Of a stretch of 10,416 bases of DNA, positions 1-6,522 are shown in pieces (the first letter of the stretch is position 1; each line of letters begins with the position of its first letter). The notes beneath the pieces were generated by a model. The model was not told the origin of the DNA. It was given only the letters and a program-made list of their open reading frames with translations, and did no database searches. This DNA is from Ruminococcaceae bacterium UBA7135. Lineage in GTDB: Bacteria; Bacillota; Clostridia; Oscillospirales; Ruminococcaceae. A program made the position numbers and the translations under genes. The stretch lies in assembly GCA_002492075.1 (NCBI GenBank), contig DKXD01000140.1, positions 1 through 10,416 on the forward strand, read 5' to 3'.

Positions 1-23
1 TATGACCACTTCGATACCTCTCC
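1..23 (-). tRNA. tRNA-Ser, 5' part only (runs off the left edge)
   Basis: Read on the minus strand, the first 23 bases give GGAGAGG followed by UAUCGAAGUGGUCAUA. This is the 7-base acceptor strand, the U8 position and the D-arm with the GUGGU loop typical of Firmicute serine tRNAs. The anticodon, long variable arm and 3' end lie outside the window, so the anticodon cannot be read. A full-consensus promoter sits just upstream with its likely start point about 7 bases before the acceptor stem, as expected for a tRNA gene. Leu or Tyr tRNA (the other class II species) is less likely, because the acceptor and D-arm sequence match what I remember of clostridial tRNA-Ser. Confidence 0.75.
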
Positions 24-36
24 GAATAACTATTTA

Positions 37-65
37 ATTATATCACAAACTTTGCGATTTGTCAA
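37..65 (-). promoter_or_regulatory. Full-consensus sigma-A promoter of the tRNA-Ser
   Basis: On the minus strand TTGACA (65-60) is followed by a 17-base spacer and TATAAT (42-37). The bases before the -10 read TGTGA, a complete TGTGn extended -10 (-16) element. The predicted start point near 30 leaves a very short 5' leader before the tRNA at 23. An exact match to consensus at both boxes with ideal spacing indicates a strong constitutive promoter, which suits a stable RNA gene. Confidence 0.85.
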
Positions 66-100
66 TAGAAAAAAGAAAAAATGTTGAGGAAAACGAAACA

Positions 101-129
101 TTGACATAGCACATAAAAAGTGTTATAAT
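101..129 (+). promoter_or_regulatory. Full-consensus sigma-A promoter of the 158-aa membrane protein
   Basis: TTGACA (101-106), a 17-base spacer and TATAAT (124-129), preceded by TGT (extended -10 TGn). The predicted start is near 136, giving a leader of about 20 bases to the GTG start at 156. The 35 bases between this -35 box and the divergent tRNA -35 box are A-rich with two A tracts, which could act as an UP element. Confidence 0.85.
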
Positions 130-155
130 AAGGTAAACCCAAAGGGGGTGCTTCG

Positions 156-632
156 GTGAAAGAAGATTTCACGCCGTTAGAGTGTATAAAAGCATTGATA
201 ATACCCGTATTTACCGCGCTGTGTGGAGCGTTTGATCTGATAACCGGACTGATACTCGGAAAAGTTGTCGTTTCGGGAATAGGGATCGTTTCCACGCTGA
301 TATTTCCGCTGCTTATGATATTAGTCGGCGGTGTTTTGCCGATTATTCTGACTTTACGGCTTAATATACACACGGAGGATTATTTTCTTGGGCGAGTAAT
401 AGTTATTGTTTTTGGGTTTCCTTTAGTGAATGTGTGGTACGATAGAGCAGGTTATGTTATTTACGCTGTCTGGGGCGTTGTAAATCTGCTTTTTGAAGTG
501 TTCAACAAATCTAAATATCAGCAATTAACAGGTGAAGAACGCGCGGTGATGATAATGTCAAACACGATGATCTGGGTGTGCTGCGGCAAGCTTCTGGAGT
601 GTGTCGTCAACTGGCTTGCGGAGTATTTGTGA
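156..632 (+). CDS. Small multi-pass membrane protein of unknown function
   Basis: A 158-residue protein that I do not recognise. The GTG start is chosen because AAAGGGGG (141-148) lies 7 bases upstream as a good ribosome binding site. Hydrophobic segments are visible at about residues 10-32, 37-66, 76-92 and 97-113, so it is probably an inner-membrane protein with about four spans. A polar stretch (about 115-128, with KSKYQQLTGEER) is followed by a shorter hydrophobic C-terminal region containing WVCCGKLLECVVNW. It has no signal peptide with a cleavage motif and no enzyme motif I can name. It stands alone on the plus strand behind a full-consensus promoter, which suggests strong expression. 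Its TGA stop directly abuts the stop of convergent engB with no base between. It could be a lineage-specific orphan. Confidence 0.8.
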   Translation: MKEDFTPLECIKALIIPVFTALCGAFDLITGLILGKVVVSGIGIVSTLIFPLLMILVGGVLPIILTLRLNIHTEDYFLGRVIVIVFGFPLVNVWYDRAGYVIYAVWGVVNLLFEVFNKSKYQQLTGEERAVMIMSNTMIWVCCGKLLECVVNWLAEYL

Positions 633-1220
633 TCATTCCTCGGCGGCAATCTCCTCGATTATGGCGCGGATATTATCAACGCCCTCACCCGTTTCGGCGG
701 AGAACTCGATAATCGTTATATCTTCGGCGCAAGGCAGCTCGGTAAGGAGCGCTCTGCGCCTTTCCTCACGCTGTTTTTTGGAGAGTTTATCAGCTTTAGT
801 AAGCACGACAACGAACGGAAATCCGCAGTCGATAAGATAATTCACCATAGAAACATCGTCGGCAGTGGGGGAGTGCCTGAAATCTATAAGCTGAAATACC
901 AGAGAAAGCTCGCGTTCCGATGAGAGATACCCGCCTATAAGCCTGTTCCAGCTTTGCTTTTCCGCTTTTGATACTTTCGCGTATCCATAGCCGGGAAGAT
1001 CGACTATATAAATATTTTCCAGTTCGTAGAAGTTGATAGTCGCGGTCTTTCCGGGGGTCGCCGATACCCGCGCGAGATTTTTTCGGTTAAAGACCTTGTT
1101 TATCAGTGAGGATTTTCCTACGTTTGATCGTCCCGAAAAAGCTATTTCGGCACGGTCGCACGGTGGTATTTGCTCAAACTTTCCGTAGGAGGTGTGAAAT
1201 TTAGCGTTATTGTAGTTCAT
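633..1220 (-). CDS. engB: Ribosome biogenesis GTPase EngB (YsxC/YihA)
   Basis: A 195-residue essential-type GTPase of the TrmE-Era-EngA-EngB group that takes part in late assembly of the large ribosomal subunit in the cytoplasm. All G motifs are present: G1 GRSNVGKS (30-37), the G2 region TPGKT (55-59), G3 DLPG (74-77), G4 TKAD (141-144) and G5 SAETG (174-178). The sequence DLPGYGYAKV after G3 is characteristic of EngB. Length is usual for the family. Its ATG overlaps the stop of the upstream 131-aa gene as ATGA, so it is translationally coupled; a weak AAGGA lies about 10 bases upstream. It is the last gene of the lon unit, matching the lon-ysxC adjacency known in Bacillus. No terminator is visible behind it; the stop abuts that of the convergent membrane protein gene. 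Confidence 0.97.
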   Translation of the reverse strand: MNYNNAKFHTSYGKFEQIPPCDRAEIAFSGRSNVGKSSLINKVFNRKNLARVSATPGKTATINFYELENIYIVDLPGYGYAKVSKAEKQSWNRLIGGYLSSERELSLVFQLIDFRHSPTADDVSMVNYLIDCGFPFVVVLTKADKLSKKQREERRRALLTELPCAEDITIIEFSAETGEGVDNIRAIIEEIAAEE

Positions 1221-1612
1221 GGTTTGTCGTTCCTTTTCAGTAAATATGCCGCGTGAGTCATAAAATCATATTCCGTTTCAACATAAAGGCAGCTGTTTCC
1301 ATAAAGTATGTACGGAATGCCGCAGCTCCAAAGCGTGTCCAACACCGCGTCAAGGTTCGCAAATTCGCCGTCTGGGGGAGAGTGACATTCCATAACATAA
1401 ACCGTTTTGCCTAGATATTTCCCGATAGTTTCCTTGTCAAGCGGACGTTCGCTTTTTTCAACTGTCAAAGCGCAGTCTAGATAGTCCTCGGCGTTGTGCG
1501 CGAGCTTAGCGAAAACCTCTCCGCGCTTTTTCGAGTGCATCAGATACAGTATGCGTTCGCGAACGCGCTTTTGAAAGAACTGCGCAATCTCATTTTCCGT
1601 TTTTCTGTCCAT
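1217..1612 (-). CDS. Unknown 131-aa cytoplasmic protein between ADP-ribosylglycohydrolase and engB
   Basis: I do not recognise a family. The protein has a basic, probably helical N-terminal third (KTENEIAQFFQKRVRERILY, then HSKKRGE), a middle strand-like segment (GKTVYVMECHSPPDGEF, about 68-84), and a C-terminal part with LDTLWSCGIPYILYGNSCLYVETEYDF. It has two or more aromatic strands but no signal peptide or membrane span. The ATG at 1612 is supported by AGGT (1618-1621) six bases upstream, inside the end of the ADP-ribosylglycohydrolase gene. The two genes overlap by 23 bases, and its TGA overlaps the engB ATG, so it is firmly part of the operon. The context suggests it is co-expressed with, and perhaps works with, the ADP-ribosylglycohydrolase, but that is inference only. 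Confidence 0.82.
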   Translation of the reverse strand: MDRKTENEIAQFFQKRVRERILYLMHSKKRGEVFAKLAHNAEDYLDCALTVEKSERPLDKETIGKYLGKTVYVMECHSPPDGEFANLDAVLDTLWSCGIPYILYGNSCLYVETEYDFMTHAAYLLKRNDKP

Positions 1613-2414
1613 TGGTTACCTCAATAAAGCTTTTTATGACCTTCTTGATCGACACGTCCAGTCTCATATCGCAAAAAACCGCGATGTGCTGCGGAATTTT
1701 GCTGTAAAACGCTTCTGCAATGCCGCCTGCGATACACGCCATAGTGTCCGCGTCACCGCCAAGCGAGACCGCGTTCCGAACGGCGCTTTCGTAGTCATTT
1801 GACTGCAAAAAAGCGTTTATAGCGGGCGGCACCGAATACTCCGCGCGGCTGTCAAACGCGTAATTTTCGCGTATCTTTTCTATCGGCGAGGAAAGCTTAT
1901 ATCGGAACTCCCGCTCAATATATTCCCGTATCTCGTTTTTGGACTTGCTGTGCCGAGCAAGCCAAACAGCCGCCGCGACAGCTTTCGCGGCGGCTATCGC
2001 CTCTTTGTTGTTGTGAGTGTACAGACAGCTTGCTTTCGTTTGCAAAAGCGTTTGTTCGAGAGTATCATACGCGTACCCTATCGGGATAACGCGCATAGCG
2101 CCGCCGTTTGCGTAGCTTCGCTGCTTATAAAGAGAGCTTGACTGCGCCCATTCCGAGAACATCTGCCCAAATCCCGCGTTGGGATAACGTGAATAGAATG
2201 ATTTGTACTGCGCCGCGTATTCCTTGGCGCGTTTTTTTATTTCAAGCGGAGAGATCGGCGCGGGGTTCAGCATTATCGCTTCACAGACCGCCGCTGTCAT
2301 CACTGTGTCGTCCGTGAACACGGATTCTTTGTGCAGCTCGAAATCGAAGTTTTTTGTACAGTGAACCTAGTAGTACGAGCCGATTATGTCGCCGTAAACA
2401 GCACCCCAAATCAT
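1590..2414 (-). pseudogene. ADP-ribosylglycohydrolase (DraG/ARH family) interrupted by one in-frame TAG at codon 16
   Basis: The natural ATG (2414-2412) overlaps the lon stop as ATGA. The frame reads MIWGAVYGDIIGSYY, then TAG (2369-2367), then VHCTKNFDFELHKESV and continues open to a TGA at 1590, 274 residues in all. The family hydrolyses ADP-ribose linked to proteins or small molecules, using a binuclear Mg site. The N-terminal GDIIGS, the FTDDT metal motif (33-37), NGGAMRV (about 103-109) and GGDADT (219-224) are all intact. Only one codon is broken, and it stands where the family normally has Glu, a GAG-to-TAG change. Without suppression, the only downstream product would start near the GTG at 2321. 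That GTG has no ribosome binding site and would lack the first 31 residues, including GDIIGS. No start-proximal Shine-Dalgarno is seen at 2414 either, which fits translational coupling to lon. It could be a fresh pseudogene, a base-call error, or a readthrough gene; family identity is near certain. Confidence 0.88.
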
Positions 2415-4813
2415 GCATTCAGAACCGGCTTGCGTTCATTCTTTTTGGTAACGGGCTTGGTTTTAAGCTTGGAGGCTTCCCGCTTTACAAGCGTGCAGTT
2501 TTCGCGGACAAGCGCCGTTTCAAGTACCGTTTCAATATCCTCTGCGGGAACAAAGCGGATGTTTTCCTTTACCTTTTCATCGATTTCTTCCAAGTCGGGA
2601 ACGTTATCATTTGGAATGCAGACTGTCTTGATGCCCGCACGGTAAGCCGCCATGGATTTTTCCTTTAGACCGCCGATAGGCAGCACCTTTCCGCGCAGAG
2701 TTATCTCGCCCGTCATCGCAACGTCGCGGCGCACGGGAGTTCCAGAAAGAGCGGAAACAAGCGCCGTGGTAAGCGTAACGCCCGCCGAGGGTCCGTCCTT
2801 GGGGACTGCTCCCTCAGGCGCATGGATATGAATGTCTTTGTCTTTGTAGAAACCGGGGTCTATGCCGTATTTTTCGGCGAGAGAGCGCGTTAAAGACACC
2901 GCGATCTTTGCGGATTCCTTCATCACATCGCCAAGCTGTCCTGTAAACTCGGTCTTTCCCGTGCCTTCAAGCACCAAAACCTCCAGAGGAAGCATAGTTC
3001 CGCCAACGGAAGTCCACGCCAGACCGTTTACCAAGCCCACCTCATCGTGAGCGGCAAGCACTTCCGGCTTGAACTTCTTAACTCCGAGAAATTCCTCGAT
3101 GTTCGCGTCGGTAACTCTTACTTCTTTTTCTCCCGAAACAAGCTTCTTAGCGGTTTTGCGGCATATTTCGCCTATTCTGCGCTCAAGCTTGCGCACGCCT
3201 GCTTCGCGGGTGTAGCTGTCGATGATCGAATACAGTGCTTTGTCGCTGATCTTCAGAGTTTTAGAGCTTTCGCCGTTTTTCTTGAGCTGCTTCGGCACAA
3301 GGTGACGTTTCGCGATGTTGAACTTTTCTTCGCGCGTATAGCTGGAAAGCTCAATGACCTCCATTCTGTCAAGCAACGGCGCGGGAATAGTGCTTGTATC
3401 ATTTGCCGTGGTGATGAACAGCACCTCGCTTAAGTCTATCGGCACTTCAAGGTAGTTATCAACAAATGCGTTGTTTTGCTCTGCGTCGAGCACCTCAAGC
3501 ATCGCCGAGGATGGGTCGCCCTTATAATCGCTGCCCATTTTATCTATTTCGTCCAGCAGTATTACGGGGTTTATGCTCTTCGCTTGAGTGAGCGCCTTTA
3601 CGATACGCCCGGGCATCGCGCCGACATACGTTTTTCTGTGACCGCGAATTTCCGCTTCGTCATGTACGCCGCCGAGAGATATCCTTGCGTATTTTCTTCC
3701 CAAAGCGTCCGCTATTGAGCGCCCAATCGAGGTCTTGCCCACTCCGGGAGGACCGTACAGACAGATTATCTGTCCTTTAACATCGGGAGCGAGCGCTCTT
3801 ACCGACAGAGTTTCAAGAATACGCTCTTTGACTTTCTTTAACCCGTAATGGTCATGGTCGAGCTTTTTCTCCACGGAGTCTATGTTGAGCTTATCCTTTG
3901 TGCGCTTGTTGAACGGCACGGCAAGCACTGTATCAAGATAAGTGCGAAGCACCGCCGACTCTTGAGATGAGCCGGACATACGGCGCAGCTTTTCCGCCTC
4001 TTTGATAAGTTTTTCCTCTGACTCTTCGGGGAGCTTCAGCGCTTTTATTTTTTGTATGTACTCGTCACATTCCTCCGTCGGGTCGCCTTCGTCGCCAAGC
4101 TGACGAGATATGGCGCGAAGCTGCTCGCGCAGATAGTAGTCGCGCTGGTTTTTATCGACCGATTCGCGAACCTGCTCTTGAATTTCAAGCTCGGTCATCA
4201 TAATTTCTATCTCGGCTTCCATCATCGAGATAAGCAGCTTTATTCTTTGAAGAACTCCGTTTGTTTCAAGCAGCGTCTGCTTATCCTCAACCTTCAGCGC
4301 AATGTTGAATACTACCTTGTCGAAAAGCCGCGCGCAGTCTTCCTCGGTTATGATGCTTTCGTAGAGGTCTTTCGGCATTTTGGGGGTTATTTGCGCGTAT
4401 GTTTCAAAGGTCTCTTTCAAAGCGCGTTTTGCCGCCGCTTGTGTGGATTCGGAGAGCGCCGTGCCACGCGAGGGGTACGCTTTCACTTCGTATCTCAGAT
4501 AGTCGCCGCTGAAAAGCGCCTTTACTGCCTTTGCGCGATAAAGCCCCTCAACGAGTACTCTTGTTGTGCCGTCGGGCGTAGTCAAAAGCTGCTTTATCAT
4601 TCCCACAACGCCGATGCTGTAAATGTCCTTTGCGGTCGGAGCTGTTTCGGACGCGTCACGCTGCGCCACAAGAAATATCTCGCCGCTGTCTTTTGCCGCC
4701 GCCTTGAGAGCGTTCACCGAGCGTTCGCGTCCCACGTCAAAGTGCAGCACCATAGAAGGAAATACCACCAGTCCGCGAAGGGAGATAGCGGGAATTGTTT
4801 TTGTGTTAGCCAT
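2411..4813 (-). CDS. lon: ATP-dependent protease La (Lon)
   Basis: An 800-residue cytosolic AAA+ serine protease that unfolds and degrades misfolded and regulatory proteins; length is normal for LonA. The order is an N-terminal substrate-binding domain (about 5-205, with the PAISLRGLVVFP opening), a coiled-coil linker (about 205-300), the AAA+ module with Walker A GPPGVGKT (354-361) and Walker B VILLDEID (417-424), and the C-terminal protease domain. The catalytic dyad is Ser676 in KDGPSAG and Lys719 in GGLKEKS, 43 residues apart as in E. coli Lon. The last 25 or so residues form a Lys-rich tail. AAGGAAAGG lies about 9 bases before the ATG. It heads a unit with the ADP-ribosylglycohydrolase (ATGA overlap), the 131-aa gene and engB. 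I see no clear CtsR or CIRCE heat-shock operator upstream. Confidence 0.98.
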   Translation of the reverse strand: MANTKTIPAISLRGLVVFPSMVLHFDVGRERSVNALKAAAKDSGEIFLVAQRDASETAPTAKDIYSIGVVGMIKQLLTTPDGTTRVLVEGLYRAKAVKALFSGDYLRYEVKAYPSRGTALSESTQAAAKRALKETFETYAQITPKMPKDLYESIITEEDCARLFDKVVFNIALKVEDKQTLLETNGVLQRIKLLISMMEAEIEIMMTELEIQEQVRESVDKNQRDYYLREQLRAISRQLGDEGDPTEECDEYIQKIKALKLPEESEEKLIKEAEKLRRMSGSSQESAVLRTYLDTVLAVPFNKRTKDKLNIDSVEKKLDHDHYGLKKVKERILETLSVRALAPDVKGQIICLYGPPGVGKTSIGRSIADALGRKYARISLGGVHDEAEIRGHRKTYVGAMPGRIVKALTQAKSINPVILLDEIDKMGSDYKGDPSSAMLEVLDAEQNNAFVDNYLEVPIDLSEVLFITTANDTSTIPAPLLDRMEVIELSSYTREEKFNIAKRHLVPKQLKKNGESSKTLKISDKALYSIIDSYTREAGVRKLERRIGEICRKTAKKLVSGEKEVRVTDANIEEFLGVKKFKPEVLAAHDEVGLVNGLAWTSVGGTMLPLEVLVLEGTGKTEFTGQLGDVMKESAKIAVSLTRSLAEKYGIDPGFYKDKDIHIHAPEGAVPKDGPSAGVTLTTALVSALSGTPVRRDVAMTGEITLRGKVLPIGGLKEKSMAAYRAGIKTVCIPNDNVPDLEEIDEKVKENIRFVPAEDIETVLETALVRENCTLVKREASKLKTKPVTKKNERKPVLNA

Positions 4814-4897
4814 ATTTGCCTGCCTTTCCTTAATTCAAAACGATCTTCCGCACGGAGCGTTAACTCGCGCAACGGAAATCGGTCTTTATTTTGTCAA

Positions 4898-4927
4898 AGC
4901 TTTTTCCCGCCGATGGCGGAAAAGGCT
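4898..4927. other. Hairpin in the lon upstream region
   Basis: Bases 4898-4911 pair with 4915-4927 around a GAT triloop: CCGCC with GGCGG, then TTTT with AAAA, a T-G pair and AGC with GCT. That makes 13 pairs with one bulged C (4906). If lon is transcribed from the promoter at 4987-5015, this fold lies in its 5' leader, about 85 bases before the start codon. Neither strand has a run of T directly after the stem, so it does not look like an intrinsic terminator. Role unknown; mRNA stability or regulation of lon is possible. Confidence 0.55.
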
Positions 4928-4986
4928 GTCCTGTGTTAAAGAAACATAGATTTTATCGGTACTTCGTTAAAACCAACGCTTTCATT

Positions 4987-5015
4987 ATTATACAACACTT
5001 TTATGAAAAATGCAA
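4987..5015 (-). promoter_or_regulatory. Probable promoter of the lon operon
   Basis: On the minus strand a perfect TATAAT (4992-4987) lies 17 bases after TTGCAT (5015-5010). The predicted start near 4980 would give a lon leader of about 165 bases containing the hairpin at 4898-4927. The -35 box is weak (3 of 6), so a role for an activator or an alternative promoter remains possible. This lies in the 232-base gap between the acyltransferase stop and lon; I see no terminator for the acyltransferase in it, so readthrough into lon is also possible. Confidence 0.5.
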
Positions 5016-5045
5016 CCCCAAAAATACTTCCGATTTATTTGACAT

Positions 5046-5804
5046 TTATCGAAAAATAAGAGAAAAAATTCCGTATATCAGCGGAACATGCAGAATATAT
5101 ATCCAGATAGTCGCGCGTCCGACTGCCGCAAGCCACTTGCAGTGCGAATTGTAGAACATCCGCGGCATGGATCCGTTTTTGAACCAATAACCCATAAAGC
5201 TTCCTGCCAGAAAGACGAAAAGCCACGGCATAAGCGGGAAAAAGTCGGAGGAGTAGAACTTATTCGGGAGTATTCCAAGCGGATACAGCACGCCCACATC
5301 ATGTGCCTTTTGGGGAAAAACCCACCTAAAAGAGCCGCCAAAGCCCACAAAGCCGTTTGAGGCGTTCCATGTAAATGCGGCAAGCAGAGCGAATACCGAA
5401 AATCCGACTATGGGCGGTATCTTTTCGAGAAAACGTGACAGCAGTCCGTAAATCATCATAGAAATGCCCAGCATATGCAGTATACCGAACTTGATATCCG
5501 ACCCAAAGAACGGCACCACAAACGTGATCAGCATTCCGAGAATAAAACATTGAGCGCCGCGACGAACATTGTCGTGGGAATAGCGGCACATTATCCCCGA
5601 AATGAAGATGAACGCGCCCGCGAATATATCGCGGATAATGTCGAACCAGCTTTCAAAGAATATCGGAACGTCCACTCCGAACGAATATTTAAGATTGAAC
5701 ATTGCGTGGTAGACCACCATGCAAAGTATCGCAAAGCCGCGTATCTCGTCAAGCAAATACACTCTGCCGCTTTTGCTTGCTGCGTTTTTCTTAGAAACTT
5801 CCAT
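5046..5804 (-). CDS. DUF1624 / heparan-alpha-glucosaminide N-acetyltransferase-like membrane protein
   Basis: A 252-residue polytopic membrane protein of the acyltransferase-3-like group related to the catalytic domain of HGSNAT (DUF1624). The signature LLDEIRGFAILCMVVYHAMFNL (17-38) includes the conserved His33. FIFISGIMCRYSHDNVRRG (65-83) and KFGILHMLGISMMIYGLL (105-122) also match the family. About seven spans can be seen, near 20-38, 55-73, 84-100, 106-124, 129-146, 188-207 and 222-248. Such proteins are thought to move acyl groups onto sugars or other envelope molecules; the substrate here cannot be told. AGGTG lies a few bases before the ATG. Transcription starts from a promoter divergent from the Nudix gene. 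It lies in the same direction as lon but 232 bases before it, so it is probably a separate unit. Confidence 0.88.
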   Translation of the reverse strand: MEVSKKNAASKSGRVYLLDEIRGFAILCMVVYHAMFNLKYSFGVDVPIFFESWFDIIRDIFAGAFIFISGIMCRYSHDNVRRGAQCFILGMLITFVVPFFGSDIKFGILHMLGISMMIYGLLSRFLEKIPPIVGFSVFALLAAFTWNASNGFVGFGGSFRWVFPQKAHDVGVLYPLGILPNKFYSSDFFPLMPWLFVFLAGSFMGYWFKNGSMPRMFYNSHCKWLAAVGRATIWIYILHVPLIYGIFSLIFR

Positions 5805-5855
5805 ATTTCACCTGTTTTCCAATAATTGTAATTTTATCTAAAATCTTTCCAATAT

Positions 5856-5884
5856 ATTGTAGCACATTTTTCATAAAATTACAA
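5856..5884 (-). promoter_or_regulatory. Promoter of the DUF1624 acyltransferase gene
   Basis: On the minus strand TTGTAA (5884-5879), a 17-base spacer and TACAAT (5861-5856), with TGTGC directly before the -10 (full TGTGn extended element). The predicted start is near 5849, about 45 bases before the ATG. Its -35 box is 8 bases from the -35 box of the divergent Nudix promoter, so the two polymerases cannot bind at the same time. Confidence 0.7.
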
Positions 5885-5892
5885 CACCCCTC

Positions 5893-5921
5893 TTGAAAAG
5901 TTTTCGGAATTGTGGTAAAAT
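5893..5921 (+). promoter_or_regulatory. Promoter of the nudix-dus operon
   Basis: TTGAAA (5893-5898), a 17-base spacer and TAAAAT (5916-5921), with TGTGG before the -10 (TGTGn extended element). The predicted start is near 5928, leaving a leader of under 40 bases to the ATG at 5965. It diverges from the acyltransferase promoter. Confidence 0.75.
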
Positions 5922-5951
5922 ATAAAATGAATATTTTGTGAAAATCGGCAG

Positions 5952-5957
5952 AGGAGG
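5952..5957 (+). promoter_or_regulatory. Perfect AGGAGG ribosome binding site that fixes the Nudix start
   Basis: AGGAGG lies 7 bases before ATG 5965. The longer in-frame GTG at 5938 would place this site inside the coding region, and that GTG has only AT-rich sequence before it. The start at 5965 is therefore preferred. Confidence 0.9.
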
Positions 5958-5964
5958 TTACGGA

Positions 5965-6504
5965 ATGGCTGAAAAATGGGATCTTTACGATATTGACCGT
6001 GTAAAAACGGGCGAGATCATGGAGCGTGGCGAACAGATACCTCCCAAGCGTTATCACCTTGCGGTACATGTCTGCATATTCGGCAGTGATGGGAGAATGC
6101 TGATACAGCAGCGTCAGCCGTTTAAGGAGGGCTGGAGCAATATGTGGGATGTGACCGTCGGCGGCTCTGCTATTTCGGAAGACACGAGCCAAACCGCCGC
6201 CGAGCGCGAGGTCATGGAAGAGATAGGTCTACCGATATTGCTTGACGGTGAAAGACCGCGCATAACGATAAATTTTGACGGTGGAATCGATGACATTTGG
6301 TGTTTAAAGCGCGATGTTGATATATCCTCGCTGAAGCTTCAGTATGAGGAAGTTCAAGCAGTCAGGTGGGCGACAAAAGAGGAAATACTCACGATGATAG
6401 AGGACGGCGAATTTATTCCGTATCATAAATCGCTTATCGACCTATTGTTTTTGTATTCGGAGCAGATAGGTACTTTCGACAACCGTCATCAAGAGAACAA
6501 ATGA
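5965..6504 (+). CDS. Nudix hydrolase
   Basis: A 179-residue cytoplasmic Nudix protein that should cleave a nucleoside diphosphate linked to another group, using Mg or Mn. The Nudix box runs from Gly67 to Leu89 and ends in REVMEEIGL. The catalytic REUXEE core is intact, but the Glu at box position 7 is Asp73. The N-terminal opening (WDLYDIDRVKTGEIMERGEQIPPKRYHL) and the FKEGWSNMWDVTVGG lead-in resemble the group of Nudix proteins often annotated as isopentenyl-diphosphate isomerase-like (YfcD type). The real substrate cannot be told. An extended reading from GTG 5938 is less likely because of the ribosome binding site position. It is followed after 18 bases by dus on the same transcript. Confidence 0.93.
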   Translation: MAEKWDLYDIDRVKTGEIMERGEQIPPKRYHLAVHVCIFGSDGRMLIQQRQPFKEGWSNMWDVTVGGSAISEDTSQTAAEREVMEEIGLPILLDGERPRITINFDGGIDDIWCLKRDVDISSLKLQYEEVQAVRWATKEEILTMIEDGEFIPYHKSLIDLLFLYSEQIGTFDNRHQENK

Positions 6505-6522
6505 AATAAGGATTGTAAAATT

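Noticed and set aside
1590..2321. A complete shorter ADP-ribosylglycohydrolase starting at GTG 2321
   Set aside because: The GTG corresponds to an internal Val of the family, lacks a ribosome binding site, and the upstream frame encodes the conserved N-terminal GDIIGS region starting at the lon stop overlap.
4892..4897. A perfect TTGACA on the minus strand upstream of lon as a -35 box
   Set aside because: At the 16-18 base spacing the -10 position reads GC-rich sequence (CGTTGC), so no promoter can be supported.
4880..4898. Possible CtsR heat-shock operator upstream of lon (GGTCTTT and TGTCAAA)
   Set aside because: CtsR sites need two direct GGTCAAA heptads with a 3-base spacer. Here the first heptad has two mismatches and the spacer is 4 bases.
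4052..4939. A 295-codon open frame on the plus strand opposite lon
   Set aside because: It is antisense to a fully supported lon gene, has a low-complexity Arg/Phe/Tyr/Cys-rich translation without family motifs, and no ribosome binding site or promoter.
5938..6504. Longer Nudix reading from GTG 5938
   Set aside because: It lies only about 10 bases after the predicted transcription start and has no ribosome binding site, while a perfect AGGAGG precedes the in-frame ATG at 5965.
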